From: CAMTVQ01 sp947085255
GTDB taxonomy: Bacteria > Bacteroidota > Bacteroidia > Sphingobacteriales > Sphingobacteriaceae
NCBI GenBank assembly: GCA_947085255.1
Contig: CAMTVQ010000008.1
Coordinates: forward strand, 24,657-88,656
DNA: 64,000 bases
Direction: 5' to 3'
Part shown: in pieces, positions 44,433 through 53,765 of the stretch
How the letters are laid out: the number at the start of each line of letters is the position of its first letter
How positions within the stretch are numbered: position 1 is the first letter of the stretch
Made by a program: the position numbers and the translations under genes
Notes under the pieces: generated by a model
The model's input: the letters and a program-made list of their open reading frames with translations, nothing else
Database searches by the model: none
Told to the model about the DNA's origin: nothing

Positions 44433-45815
44433 TTAATGCGTATTATTTTCTTCTTTCCACTGCTTGCTAAATGACTTGTCGGCTGCTTTGGGCATAGTGC
44501 GGTTGTTACCCCATAATGGTTTAAAAAGGTAGTTAAGAATACTGTTCTTGATATTTCCATTTACCAAATCCATCCATTTTCTATTCTTCATGCCTACTTT
44601 CCAGCCGTACCACGCCCAATACTCTTTACGGGGTGCTAATTGTTGGTTTACTGCATCGCGGCGGTTGTATAGTAAGATTTTGTGAATATCAATTTTTACG
44701 GGGCATACCTCCGAGCAATTACCACATAGGCTAGAAGCATTACTCAAATGCTTAAACTCCTCCATGCCTTTTAGATGAGGCGTTATAATGCTCCCAATGG
44801 GCCCACTGTAGGTAGTTTCGTACGTATGGCCACCTATGTTTTTGTAGATAGGACAAGCATTTAAGCACGCCCCACAACGAATACAGTATAAACTCTGGCG
44901 TTGGTCTTTTTGTGCCAACAAATTCGTGCGTCCATTATCAAGCAGTATCACATACATTTCTTCTGGACCGTCCGTTTCATTAGGTTGGCGTGGACCGCTA
45001 ATAATAGAGTTATACACAGTTATATTTTGTCCCGTTCCGCGGGCGGCAAGTAAGGGCCAAAACAGTTCTAAATCGTTTATAGAAGGGATAATCTTTTCGA
45101 TACCAACAATGGCTATATGTATTTTAGGGAAAGTAGTGCATAGCCGCGCATTTCCTTCGTTTTCGGTAATAGCAATAGCGCCCGTATCTGCAATAATAAA
45201 GTTTGCGCCAGATATGCCTATATCTGCGTGCAAGTACTTTTCACGGAGTAGTTCGCGGGCTTTTTGGGTAAGTTGCTGAGGAGTGGCATCTATTGGAGTG
45301 CCAAATTTTTCTTGAAACAACTGTGCAATATCCTCTTTAGATAGGTGCATAGCAGGTGTTACAATATGATATGGTTTTTGCCCCAGCAATTGCACAATGT
45401 ATTCGCCTAAGTCGGTTTCTAAAGAATCAATACCATGTTCTTCTAAAAAGTGGTTTAGTTCTATTTCTTCGCATGCCATTGACTTGGCTTTTACCACATG
45501 CTTGGCTTTTGCACGGCGCATAATTTTCAGAATCTCGGCTTGCGCTTCTTCTGTATTATTTGCCCAAATTACCTTACCCCCTTTTTTGGTAAAGTTGGCT
45601 TCAAACTCCAGTAAGTATTTATCTAAATTTTCGAGTGTGCGCCATTTTATAGTATGTGCCTTTTTGCGCACAAATTCCATATCATTGAACTGCAACAACC
45701 CATTTTTTACGGCAGCATCATATTTCCCAATATTGAATTTTATTTTCCGACGATGTTCGGTATCAAATGCCTTTTGAGCAGAGGTTTCTAAAAAAGTGGT
45801 GGCGGTATTGCTCAT
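44433..45815 (-). CDS. LutB-like iron-sulfur protein (LUD domain)
   Basis: A 460-residue protein with a LUD domain (about residues 70-300) and a ferredoxin-type C-terminal part with CIRCGACLNACP and CGNCSEVCPV, giving two 4Fe-4S sites. It matches the LutB subunit of the L-lactate utilisation complex, which oxidises lactate to pyruvate with LutA and LutC. Neither partner is adjacent here, so function in lactate use is inferred from the family. The gene follows the interrupted beta-helix gene by about 110 bases on the same strand. Confidence 0.88.
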   Translation of the reverse strand: MSNTATTFLETSAQKAFDTEHRRKIKFNIGKYDAAVKNGLLQFNDMEFVRKKAHTIKWRTLENLDKYLLEFEANFTKKGGKVIWANNTEEAQAEILKIMRRAKAKHVVKAKSMACEEIELNHFLEEHGIDSLETDLGEYIVQLLGQKPYHIVTPAMHLSKEDIAQLFQEKFGTPIDATPQQLTQKARELLREKYLHADIGISGANFIIADTGAIAITENEGNARLCTTFPKIHIAIVGIEKIIPSINDLELFWPLLAARGTGQNITVYNSIISGPRQPNETDGPEEMYVILLDNGRTNLLAQKDQRQSLYCIRCGACLNACPIYKNIGGHTYETTYSGPIGSIITPHLKGMEEFKHLSNASSLCGNCSEVCPVKIDIHKILLYNRRDAVNQQLAPRKEYWAWYGWKVGMKNRKWMDLVNGNIKNSILNYLFKPLWGNNRTMPKAADKSFSKQWKEENNTH

Positions 45816-45862
45816 TTTATAGGAACGGTAGGTCGGATATAAATCGCACTACCGTCTAAGAA

Positions 45863-47434
45863 TTATTTATCTTTAAAATCATTCGTCACATCAACCACAG
45901 GTCGTTCATTACGGTTGGCAAGGTTCCATGCAGTATGAAACACTAGTTTTGTGCGCTGCGCCATAATGTCAAAATTGATTTTGCTTATTTCATCGGTTTC
46001 TTTGTGGTAATCTTCGTGCACTCCGTTGAAGTAAAAAATGATAGGAATATTGTTTTTTGCAAAATTGTAATGATCCGAACGGTAGTAAAAACGATTAGGG
46101 TCTTTTGGGTCGTTAAAGGTATAATCTAAACTCAATTTTGTAAAGGTGCTGTTTGCTTCTTCGTTTATTTTATGCAGTGTAGTACTCAATTTGTCGGAAC
46201 CAATTACGTATACATAGTTGCTGCTGTCTTTGTGTTTTTCATCTACACGTCCTATCATATCAATATTTAGGTTAGTAATGGTTTTATCCAATGGAAAAAC
46301 AGGGTTGTTTGTATAATATTCAGAACCTAAAAGTCCTTTTTCTTCACCAGAAACAGTCATAAACAACATGCTGCGACGTGGACCTTTCCCCTCTTTTGCT
46401 GCTTGTGTAAATGCCTCGGCCAACTCTAATACGGCTACAGTACCCGAACCATCATCGTCTGCACCATTATATACTTTATTGTCTATTACACCAATATGGT
46501 CGTAGTGCGCGGTTATTACCACCAACTCATCCGCAAGGTCGGTTCCTTTTAGGTAGCCTAAAACATTTTCGGCATTAACGGTACTTTCTACGCGTGCTAG
46601 TTTTACACCAACAGTACTACTTAGAGTAAGGGGTTTTGGTTTGCCGTTACTGTTAATTTTAGCTAGGGCTTTTTCTACACTACTTTTATTAGGCGAAAGC
46701 AAACTATCGGCAATGGCTTGCGAAATAAATACCACAGGAATAGAGGGCTTGTCGTTTTTTTCTTCTTTAAGCACTAAAGTAGGGTCTGCTAAGTAATGGC
46801 GGTAGCGGGTTATGGTAGTGGTAATATCTTTATCAATATATAAAATAAGAGCAGGTTTAAGTTGACGAGCAGCCTCGATTTTTTTGAATGCACTGTTGGT
46901 AGCCCAGTCAGATTTTTTATCTGTTTTGGTAATATAAGAAATGCCTTTTTTATTTACAGGTTCTCCGCTAGCAATAATTACTGCTTTGTTGGCAATGCTT
47001 ATTCCTGCATAATCGTTATATACAGAGTCGTTAATCCCGTAACCAGCAAACACAATTTCGTTGGTATATACTTTGGTGTCTTTTAGGTCGGGGAAGGCAT
47101 AAAAGTCTTCCATAAACTTAAACTCTTTTTGGTTGGCTACTAGTAAACGACTTCCCCATTCGCTTTGGGTAAGCGGAATATTCTGAAAATAACTATTGTT
47201 TACCACAGGAGGTAAGCCTAAGTTTTTGAATTGAGTAGCAATGTAAGCTGCAGCCTTTTTTTGTCCTTCCTTGCCCGTTTCTCTGCCTTCGTATTCGTCA
47301 GAGGCAAGTACTTCTAAGTGTTTTTTAAGGTCGGTAGCAGTAATGGTGTTGGCGTAGTTTACAGAAGTATCTTGTGCCAAAACAGGTGCTGCAAGTAGGG
47401 TGAAGTAGCCAATAAAGGGAGTTAATAGTCGCAT
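45863..47434 (-). CDS. M28-family zinc aminopeptidase/peptidase
   Basis: A 523-residue exported peptidase with a signal peptide ending LAAPVLAQD. The metal ligands are in ITAHYDHIG (His), NGADDDGSGTVAVLEL (Asp), SGEEKGLLGSEYY (catalytic Glu and ligand), and YRSDHYNFAKNNIP (final His). A PA-like domain lies between residues 130 and 260. Such enzymes release amino acids from peptides in the periplasm or outside the cell. There is no T9SS sorting domain. Start context follows the signal sequence. Confidence 0.88.
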   Translation of the reverse strand: MRLLTPFIGYFTLLAAPVLAQDTSVNYANTITATDLKKHLEVLASDEYEGRETGKEGQKKAAAYIATQFKNLGLPPVVNNSYFQNIPLTQSEWGSRLLVANQKEFKFMEDFYAFPDLKDTKVYTNEIVFAGYGINDSVYNDYAGISIANKAVIIASGEPVNKKGISYITKTDKKSDWATNSAFKKIEAARQLKPALILYIDKDITTTITRYRHYLADPTLVLKEEKNDKPSIPVVFISQAIADSLLSPNKSSVEKALAKINSNGKPKPLTLSSTVGVKLARVESTVNAENVLGYLKGTDLADELVVITAHYDHIGVIDNKVYNGADDDGSGTVAVLELAEAFTQAAKEGKGPRRSMLFMTVSGEEKGLLGSEYYTNNPVFPLDKTITNLNIDMIGRVDEKHKDSSNYVYVIGSDKLSTTLHKINEEANSTFTKLSLDYTFNDPKDPNRFYYRSDHYNFAKNNIPIIFYFNGVHEDYHKETDEISKINFDIMAQRTKLVFHTAWNLANRNERPVVDVTNDFKDK

Positions 47435-47532
47435 AACAATGGTTTTATTTGCAGCTAATGTACTACCTATAGGACTATACTACAACTACCTAATCTATTT
47501 TTTACACTAATTGGTGCCGGGGTATTTGGTAT

Positions 47533-47919
47533 TTAGTCTTCCCAACTGCCAGGTTTAGTATCCCAAGGGCTAATATACTGACCGTCTTGAGACGGAGCTT
47601 CGATGGGTATTACTACTGATTCGGGATAGTGGAGATAGAAAATCCATCCCCAACCAAATGTGTAATAGCCAACAATTAATGAAACCAGGTCGTGCTTCCG
47701 TCTTATAGTAATATTGCCTACTTCTCGGCTGCCAATTTTTGCAGTAATGAGTGCCCTTTTTGGTGCTCCGTTCCGCTTGATTTTTGCCGTACCCTTGCCT
47801 TTGTATACCCCATTTACGTAAATATCCGCACGGTCATTAGTAGCTATTAATTGGGTATAACTTACACAGCTGCTAAATAATAGCAATAAACTAAGTAGTG
47901 CGATAGTAGTCCTTTTCAT
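47533..47919 (-). CDS. Small lipoprotein with PEGA-like segment
   Basis: A 128-residue predicted lipoprotein with the lipobox FSSC. After it, residues 25-70 (IATNDRADIYVNGVYKGKGTAKIKRNG) look like a PEGA-like carbohydrate-type beta fold, and a hydrophobic segment follows near residue 85-100. The start codon overlaps the upstream stop by 1 base, so it is coupled to the preceding gene. Function is unknown. Confidence 0.6.
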   Translation of the reverse strand: MKRTTIALLSLLLLFSSCVSYTQLIATNDRADIYVNGVYKGKGTAKIKRNGAPKRALITAKIGSREVGNITIRRKHDLVSLIVGYYTFGWGWIFYLHYPESVVIPIEAPSQDGQYISPWDTKPGSWED

Positions 47920-48932
47920 TATCGCTGAAAAAGTACCTGCATTTTTATTAAAGCACCTATAGGTAAAAAGGTTTTGCTGTAACTGGTATATTGTTGAGTT
48001 GCAAAATCGTATGAATTACTACTAACTGTAACATCATACAAACCTATTACAGCATTAGCACTAAGGCGTAAGTTTACATTACCTGTACGATTAAATAAAT
48101 AACCTCCACCAACTAAAGCCAGCAATCCGGTACCTGTCCCGTCCGAATAATCAGAGTAGTTAGAATAATTGGTTTCCAAATCGGCATTTGTACGACTATA
48201 TGCAAAACCTCCACCAATAAATGGAGTTGTTTTTTTGTCTTTAAAAGCATAGTAGGCTTCTATAGAGGCTAAATAGTAATCCAAACGATCGCCCCAGTAG
48301 CCTTGAGCAGTAAGATCGATAAGCATTTTTCGAGTATCGTACATGGCCGAAAATCCTAAACCAGAAGAAAATTGACCATTTATAGACGAAAAATCCAATA
48401 TACTTCCTATTGACAATCCGTAGTAGTAGTTACTTTCTATTTTTTTAAGCGCACGTGAATCTTGTTCTGTAATCGTATATATATTTTGGTTATCGGCAGC
48501 AGTAGTATTTTTTTCTCCAAACGAGCCTGCTAAGCGTTCCATAATCGGGTCCAAATCGTCGGGGTTATCGGCCTTCATTTTATCCGTCCATATTAGGGTG
48601 TCGCTGGCAGTGTTATACAAACTTAGTCGTACAATTACGGTTTCGCCAATACGGTTCAATTCACCTATTAAGTAAGCATTAGCACCTGCTTTTTTTGCAT
48701 TTTCTTTAGTTGTTGCTAGCGTTTCGGTATAGTTGCTGTCTGTTTTTGCGGGTAGCAGCAAGTCATATTTTTTATTATCTAACAAATACGATTTTAACAA
48801 ACGTGAAGTAGCATACTGATAGCCCTTGTTCATGTTTATTACCTCAAAAAAAGGCATATACACTTTTTCTTGGGCACTGGCGGCAACTGCAAAAAGAAAA
48901 CAAATAAGAAGTAGTAGGGGTTTACGTAGCAT
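47919..48932 (-). CDS. Exported protein with TolB/FlgO-like domain and outer-membrane barrel
   Basis: A 337-residue protein with a signal peptide ending AASAQ. Residues 20-140 (YMPFFEVINMNKGYQYATSRLLKSYLLDNKKYDLL and later AGANAYLIGELNRIGETVIVRLSLYN) resemble TolB N-terminal or FlgO-like domains, which sense or stabilise envelope complexes. The rest (160-337) alternates hydrophobic strands with turns, as in an eight-stranded outer-membrane beta-barrel. The final residue is not Phe or Trp, so it may be a small barrel of another type. Function is not known. Confidence 0.6.
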   Translation of the reverse strand: MLRKPLLLLICFLFAVAASAQEKVYMPFFEVINMNKGYQYATSRLLKSYLLDNKKYDLLLPAKTDSNYTETLATTKENAKKAGANAYLIGELNRIGETVIVRLSLYNTASDTLIWTDKMKADNPDDLDPIMERLAGSFGEKNTTAADNQNIYTITEQDSRALKKIESNYYYGLSIGSILDFSSINGQFSSGLGFSAMYDTRKMLIDLTAQGYWGDRLDYYLASIEAYYAFKDKKTTPFIGGGFAYSRTNADLETNYSNYSDYSDGTGTGLLALVGGGYLFNRTGNVNLRLSANAVIGLYDVTVSSNSYDFATQQYTSYSKTFLPIGALIKMQVLFQR

Positions 48933-49030
48933 GTTAATAGGTTAGTTTATAAAACAAAGTAATACATTATTGTAGTAAAATACAAGGTTCATAATTGGCA
49001 TTAGGATATTAATCGTTTTTAATGAATAAG

Positions 49031-49369
49031 TTAATAACTAAACTCTCCTTTTTCATTAATAGTTATTGTAAATTTTTGCTTTTCCCCTTGTAATAAAATA
49101 GTTGTTGATAATATTATATTCGATGAAGTTGTACAAGATAGTGTGTACTCTCCTTTTGGGATTATTACCTCGTTGCTTTTTTCTCCATTTTGCAGTGTGT
49201 CGGCTAAATTATAGTTGTTTATATTACATTGATAAACATTCTCAAAATAGTGATTTGCAATAGCAATATTAAATTCTGTCGGCTCTTTTTTGCAAGCTTG
49301 GATACTACAAAGAAAAATAGAAGTTATAATTACTTTGTTTGTACCATTTAAGATTTTTATAATATTCAT
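49031..49369 (-). CDS. Small lipoprotein overlapping the clostripain-like gene
   Basis: About 112 residues from the ATG at 49369, with a lipoprotein signal ending IQAC (MNIIKILNGTNKVIITSIFL is the start). The remainder is a beta-rich domain (NNYNLADTLQNGEKSNEVIIPKG). The gene overlaps the 3' end of the clostripain-like gene by 65 bases in another frame, so its reality depends on the start choice. No family recognised. Confidence 0.45.
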   Translation of the reverse strand: MNIIKILNGTNKVIITSIFLCSIQACKKEPTEFNIAIANHYFENVYQCNINNYNLADTLQNGEKSNEVIIPKGEYTLSCTTSSNIILSTTILLQGEKQKFTITINEKGEFSY

Positions 49370-50492
49370 GATAGTTTGTATTGCTAGAGTCTGGTAAAAA
49401 CATGCTAAGCCCACTTACTGAAGTTAGTGCGAGGCTTTGTTCTATTTCGTTAGTGTAATCATTAAAGGGTATCAACTTGGATAATTGATTATCATGTAAA
49501 TGTATATTTACTGTATCTAAGCGTACTAAAAGATCTTTTATATCAAATAAATAGTTTTGTTGAGCAATTTCATATTGCTGTATGTTTAAAGTATTTATTT
49601 TTTTACTTCCAATAGTTGCAAATATTGATTTTACGTGGGTAATAAAATTAGTCCAATGCTGTAAGTCGAATAGCGTAATACTTGCACTTTTATATATACC
49701 ATCTCGGTTTTTATAGTCCGTCATAAAATCAGTGCAAACAGTTTTGAAGTTTGGGGCGTGTTCAAAAAGTGCAGGAATAGTTTTATGATATGGGAATCCA
49801 GTTGCTAATATTTCTGTGGGTGATGCTATTATATAGTCTGCATATGTCGAAAATTCTGCTAATACTTCTACAGATGCCATGTAGCAAGCATCAAATAATA
49901 TAAAGTTGAAATGGCAGGGCAGCGACTTTGCTAAATCGGCTATCTCAGTTCCTTCATTATGGTCTATTCCAAAAGACTTTATGGGTAATGTATTTATTTT
50001 TCCTGTGGTACGTATTCCACCTATAGAATTACCATGTGGTAGCCATGCTGAGCCATGCGACCAGTATATTAATCCATAAGATTGTGCTTCAAATTCATCA
50101 ACAATATTTTTGAGTACTGTTGTTATAATAGTAGGGTCGCATGAATTTTGTTCGGGATATGTTTGTATAATCCTACTCCTTATGCTTTTAGTAGTGTCAT
50201 GTATAATCTTAAGTAATATTGGATGTGCTGGCGCAGCACCATCAGCTCTATCAAGATATACAATTAATTGCCCAAAACTGTCATCCCATGTGCTTTCCAT
50301 TTCATTAATATCTTGCACAGCATATTCATCCAAATTATTATCGGCAACCATATACACAATTACGGTTCTATTGGGTAGTATTACCGTTGCTTGTTTATCT
50401 TTTCGACAGGCTATTGAAAGAAAGAATAGCAATACATAGAAATAAATTTTTCCATGTATTGCTATCCCTTTTTTTATAAAAAAGTAATTCAA
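49305..50492 (-). CDS. Clostripain-like C11 cysteine peptidase
   Basis: A 395-residue peptidase of family C11. The N-terminal signature MVADNNLDEYAVQDINEM, the catalytic His in YWSHGSAW and the catalytic Cys in LFDACYMASVEVLAE are visible. A lipobox SIAC at residue 26-29 places it at the envelope. The start is a TTG (50492) because no ATG lies in the signal region. C11 enzymes cleave after Arg or Lys. Upstream 3' fragments of neighbouring genes at 51000-51150 show it once belonged to a duplicated block. Confidence 0.82.
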   Translation of the reverse strand: MNYFFIKKGIAIHGKIYFYVLLFFLSIACRKDKQATVILPNRTVIVYMVADNNLDEYAVQDINEMESTWDDSFGQLIVYLDRADGAAPAHPILLKIIHDTTKSIRSRIIQTYPEQNSCDPTIITTVLKNIVDEFEAQSYGLIYWSHGSAWLPHGNSIGGIRTTGKINTLPIKSFGIDHNEGTEIADLAKSLPCHFNFILFDACYMASVEVLAEFSTYADYIIASPTEILATGFPYHKTIPALFEHAPNFKTVCTDFMTDYKNRDGIYKSASITLFDLQHWTNFITHVKSIFATIGSKKINTLNIQQYEIAQQNYLFDIKDLLVRLDTVNIHLHDNQLSKLIPFNDYTNEIEQSLALTSVSGLSMFLPDSSNTNYHEYYKNLKWYKQSNYNFYFSL

Positions 50493-50498
50493 AACCGA

Positions 50499-51026
50499 TT
50501 ATTTATACCACCAATCATGCATACGTACTCTTTTACAGGCATCTCCCTTGTTAAACTCCATATAGCAGGGGTAGTTTTGTTGTTTTAGATAATTAAGAAT
50601 ACTATCTTTTCCAATAGAATGGGATTTCAAGCAATCTTGAGGAATCGAATCTGCAAAAAACAAGGTAGATATCGTACAAATAGTGTCTGGTGTTCTTAAA
50701 TATGGATCAACTATAAACAATCTAATTCTCGATGATTCTGTTTCGCAAAGTTCCAAAAAACAACCTGGGGATACGCTATTAGTAGCCTTATCTACGTAAT
50801 TAATGGCTTTTTTATAAGGAAGAACAACCTCCTCAGATATAACCTCATTATCTGTTGCATCTATCCCTGCTACACGTTGAAGGTATTTTATTTTAGCCTT
50901 TGAACTACTGTCTCCGTTCATATAAAGGTAATAAGTACCCACAACACGACCGGGATTAGCCAAGCGATCATTACAGCTAATCAGACATACAGTAGATAAT
51001 ACAGTTATTATATAAGATAATTTCAT
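50499..51026 (-). CDS. Lipoprotein, copy B of a tandem duplicate
   Basis: A 175-residue predicted lipoprotein with lipobox LISC. It is a clear paralogue of the next gene upstream: both carry YLYMNGDSSSKA/YIYISGDSNTTA, GIDATDN, FLELCETESS/FLEICKTTSP and end with CYMEFxKGDACKxVRMHDWW. The final conserved KGDACKxVRMHDWW could be a binding patch. Function unknown. Gene lies 6 bases ahead of the TTG start of the clostripain-like gene. Confidence 0.62.
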   Translation of the reverse strand: MKLSYIITVLSTVCLISCNDRLANPGRVVGTYYLYMNGDSSSKAKIKYLQRVAGIDATDNEVISEEVVLPYKKAINYVDKATNSVSPGCFLELCETESSRIRLFIVDPYLRTPDTICTISTLFFADSIPQDCLKSHSIGKDSILNYLKQQNYPCYMEFNKGDACKRVRMHDWWYK

Positions 51027-51041
51027 TGGGATAGCCTTTTA

Positions 51042-51145
51042 GTTTATTTTAATTACCGGATACTGCAAATCAGCTGTCCAACTATCGTTTTTCCAATATA
51101 TTCCACGTATTACTGTCCTCACTTTTTATAAAAAAGTAATTCAAA
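51042..51145 (-). pseudogene. Relic joining the end of the papain-like gene to the start of the clostripain-like gene
   Basis: On the minus strand, bases around 51145-51123 repeat the clostripain-like start (ttgaattac then a run of t and a). Bases about 51100-51042 then encode YWKNDSWTADLQYPVIKIN followed by TAA, nearly the same as the end of the papain-like gene (YWKNDSYTADLQYPIIKIN). The bulk of both genes is missing. This is the scar of a tandem duplication followed by an internal deletion. Confidence 0.8.
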
Positions 51146-51150
51146 ACCGA

Positions 51151-51681
51151 TTATTTATACCACCAATCATGCATACGTACTTTTTTACAAGCATCGCCTT
51201 TTACAAATTCCATATAGCAGGGGTAACCATTTTGTTTATATAGATTTAGAACGGAATCCTTCGATAAGTTCACGCAATACATACAATTTTCGCTTGGCTG
51301 TGTTTGTTCGAGCGCATAACTCAAAGCACAATTAGTATCAGGTAATGATAATGCATCAACATAAATAATAGCTTTTGTAGTTGGTGACGTAGTTTTACAA
51401 ATTTCTAAAAAACAATCTGGTGCTTTATTATTTTTTGCATGATCTATAACAGATACCGCTTTAGAAAATGGTAGGGTTACCTGCTCGCTAATAATGTGAT
51501 TGTCTGTTGCATCAATTCCTGGTTTCCGTTCCAAATACGATAGATTGGCAGTTGTATTGCTATCCCCACTTATGTATATATAATACCCCATATCTTTGTA
51601 ACCCGCTCCAATCATTTTGTCGTTGCAGCTCCAAAAAGAATAGATACTTATTATTGTGAGGATTAATGCTGTATTTTTCAT
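51151..51681 (-). CDS. Lipoprotein, copy A of a tandem duplicate
   Basis: A 176-residue predicted lipoprotein with the signal MKNTALILTIISIYSFWSC. It is a close paralogue of the 175-residue gene downstream, sharing the GIDATDN segment and the Cys-containing C-terminus KGDACKKVRMHDWW. Spacing of conserved Cys residues is retained. Function unknown. Located 6 bases before the papain-like gene's stop region on the same strand, so it is expressed with it. Confidence 0.62.
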   Translation of the reverse strand: MKNTALILTIISIYSFWSCNDKMIGAGYKDMGYYIYISGDSNTTANLSYLERKPGIDATDNHIISEQVTLPFSKAVSVIDHAKNNKAPDCFLEICKTTSPTTKAIIYVDALSLPDTNCALSYALEQTQPSENCMYCVNLSKDSVLNLYKQNGYPCYMEFVKGDACKKVRMHDWWYK

Positions 51682-51687
51682 GGTAAT

Positions 51688-53355
51688 TTAATTTATCTTT
51701 ATAATTGGGTACTGCAAATCTGCAGTATAACTATCGTTTTTCCAATAAGGACCATGTGGGTTGCTGGTATTTCCCGCTGTTGTAGCGCCATTATCGTGTA
51801 CTAATAGCCATTTGTTTGAGCGCCAACTACCGCTGGCTACTGTTACCCTTCTTTTAAAAATGCGTACCACTGTAGCCCAGTGGTAGGTTTCGTATTTAGA
51901 GCCCACCGCTACTATATAGTGCGAATAGCTATTTACCAAGCAAATAACGGGCAATTTTGTATTTCGAATATACTCGTGGGCAGGAGCATTGTCCAACCAA
52001 CCAAAGGGTCCTCCTACCGAATAAGCACCTAAAAGTCGCGCATTAGTAACACCGCTCGTTCCTCCTACCGTCTTTTGTGTTTGGGTAACATCTGCCAAAG
52101 CTGGACCTAACAAAAAGGGTACAACAGGTCCATTTTGTTGGTCTAATGAGCGTGGCGAATTAAATACATCGTGGGCATCTTCATAAGCATACAACAATCC
52201 CATTTCTGCTATGCGGGCATATAAGTCATTATCGGCAGTAGCACTTTGATTATCTACCCAGTTTTTATCTAAATCATTTACTCTTCTGTCATTATCGTTA
52301 TCTCCACCATCATCAAAGTTATAATAACCTTTATTTGTACCATGGGGGGCAACTCTAAAAGGGGAAGAAGCAAATCCTTGATCTCCTGTTAGCAGTAAAT
52401 TGCCGCCTTTGTACTGGGTATAAATGCCTCGATATATCCAACTGAGAGCAGATGGGGCACACCAGCCACGCCAACGTGTATTTTGCATAGCGGTAGTTGT
52501 CCATTCGGGTATCAAATATTCATTATAGGTGTACCATTCGTCTTTGCTTTGGTTAAGTTGTTGTGTAATGCTTGCGTCGGGCATAGTTTTGAATTCTTCC
52601 TTCAAAGAATCCATAGCTACCCAAAAAGATTCTGCGTATTGTTTATTGCTTGCCTCTTTCTCTTGCATTTGGGAAATTATCTCTTCGGCACTGGTATAGC
52701 CCATTGCGCTTAATTGCTCAGATGTATATGTGCGAATTGTTTGAGCAATTTCTTCTGGAATTTCTGACACAATATGCTTTGCCACTTGTTCTGTTTCGGC
52801 ATCTAACATACCAGTAGGCGCAATGCCAACTTGAGCAGGTATGCCTAAATACAATCGGGTAGGATATGCCCCGGTTATGTACTGATAGCTACCTGTTTTT
52901 ACTCGATTAGAATAATTACGAACCCAAGGTAATACATGCGAAATGAGGCCATCAGCGTCCTTACGAGCTAATGTTGTAATTGTTCCAATAGGGTTACCAC
53001 CCTCTGTTTTTACAATAAACTCGTAATACTTTGGTTGTGATTTTGTGTCATAAATCAGTACAGGGTAGTCAGATAACCTGGTGCCATACCAATTCATAGA
53101 TGCTTTTAGATCTATTTCCAAATGTATTAAAGCCATTTTTCGAGCAGTTTGATAAGGGATAATTTTAGAATTGTTTGCTGCTAGATTTTCTAATGTGGTA
53201 GAATCAGTATAAGGAATATTTTTTGACTCTGTGGCACTGGATAGTCCAAAAGTTGTTTCTCCTATTTGCAATTCATTTTTTCTACAGGAAGTAATTAAAA
53301 AAATACAAGCAGATAGAAGTAAAATAGGGACAGGGGGGAATAATTTAGTTTTCAT
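51688..53355 (-). CDS. Papain-like (C39/C1-fold) secreted cysteine peptidase, lipoprotein
   Basis: About 555 residues from the ATG at 53355, beginning with a lipoprotein signal and lipobox ITSC. The catalytic Cys is in RGWCAPSALSWIYRG (near residue 300) and the catalytic His in NSYSHYIVAVGSKY (near residue 480). These match the C39-like papain fold used for secreted proteases. The 270 residues before them resemble an unclassified propeptide or binding part. The DNDNDRRVNDLD segment may bind calcium. Gene is upstream of the paralogous lipoproteins and the clostripain-like peptidase, making a protease cluster. Confidence 0.7.
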   Translation of the reverse strand: MKTKLFPPVPILLLSACIFLITSCRKNELQIGETTFGLSSATESKNIPYTDSTTLENLAANNSKIIPYQTARKMALIHLEIDLKASMNWYGTRLSDYPVLIYDTKSQPKYYEFIVKTEGGNPIGTITTLARKDADGLISHVLPWVRNYSNRVKTGSYQYITGAYPTRLYLGIPAQVGIAPTGMLDAETEQVAKHIVSEIPEEIAQTIRTYTSEQLSAMGYTSAEEIISQMQEKEASNKQYAESFWVAMDSLKEEFKTMPDASITQQLNQSKDEWYTYNEYLIPEWTTTAMQNTRWRGWCAPSALSWIYRGIYTQYKGGNLLLTGDQGFASSPFRVAPHGTNKGYYNFDDGGDNDNDRRVNDLDKNWVDNQSATADNDLYARIAEMGLLYAYEDAHDVFNSPRSLDQQNGPVVPFLLGPALADVTQTQKTVGGTSGVTNARLLGAYSVGGPFGWLDNAPAHEYIRNTKLPVICLVNSYSHYIVAVGSKYETYHWATVVRIFKRRVTVASGSWRSNKWLLVHDNGATTAGNTSNPHGPYWKNDSYTADLQYPIIKIN

Positions 53356-53379
53356 ATTTTTAGGTTTAAGTACACACAA

Positions 53380-53765
53380 AAATAATTCTTAGAATTATAC
53401 TTAATATATTTTTTGTAAAATTTTTATTACAAAAAACCAAAAACAAGCGGTTTTAGTATTTATTGTATTTTTTTAACTGTTAATCTTGTTCATTAATTCC
53501 TACTCGAACTCAATACTAAATTCCGAAATAACAATGGTTCAACTAGGTACAGACTTAAACAATCTTACAAATAGCCGTTTTTATTCCCAGTAACCATAAA
53601 TTTACTACGCGCTAAAAAATAGAAATGCTACATTTAGCGCTTTACTTTAATCCATGTATATGAAACAGCCGATGGTAATCAACATAAAAAACAACGATTA
53701 TCGCTAGGTTGTTCCCCGCCTGCATCGGGCAGGCATTTGACAGCTAAAAAACAAAATATAAACAG
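53380..53765. other. Gene-free intergenic region before the amidohydrolase
   Basis: About 386 bases, divergent between the papain-like gene and the amidohydrolase. No coding frame or RNA was identified. A GC-rich small hairpin with arms gcctgc and gcaggc lies near 53718-53734 in otherwise AT-rich sequence. Confidence 0.5.
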
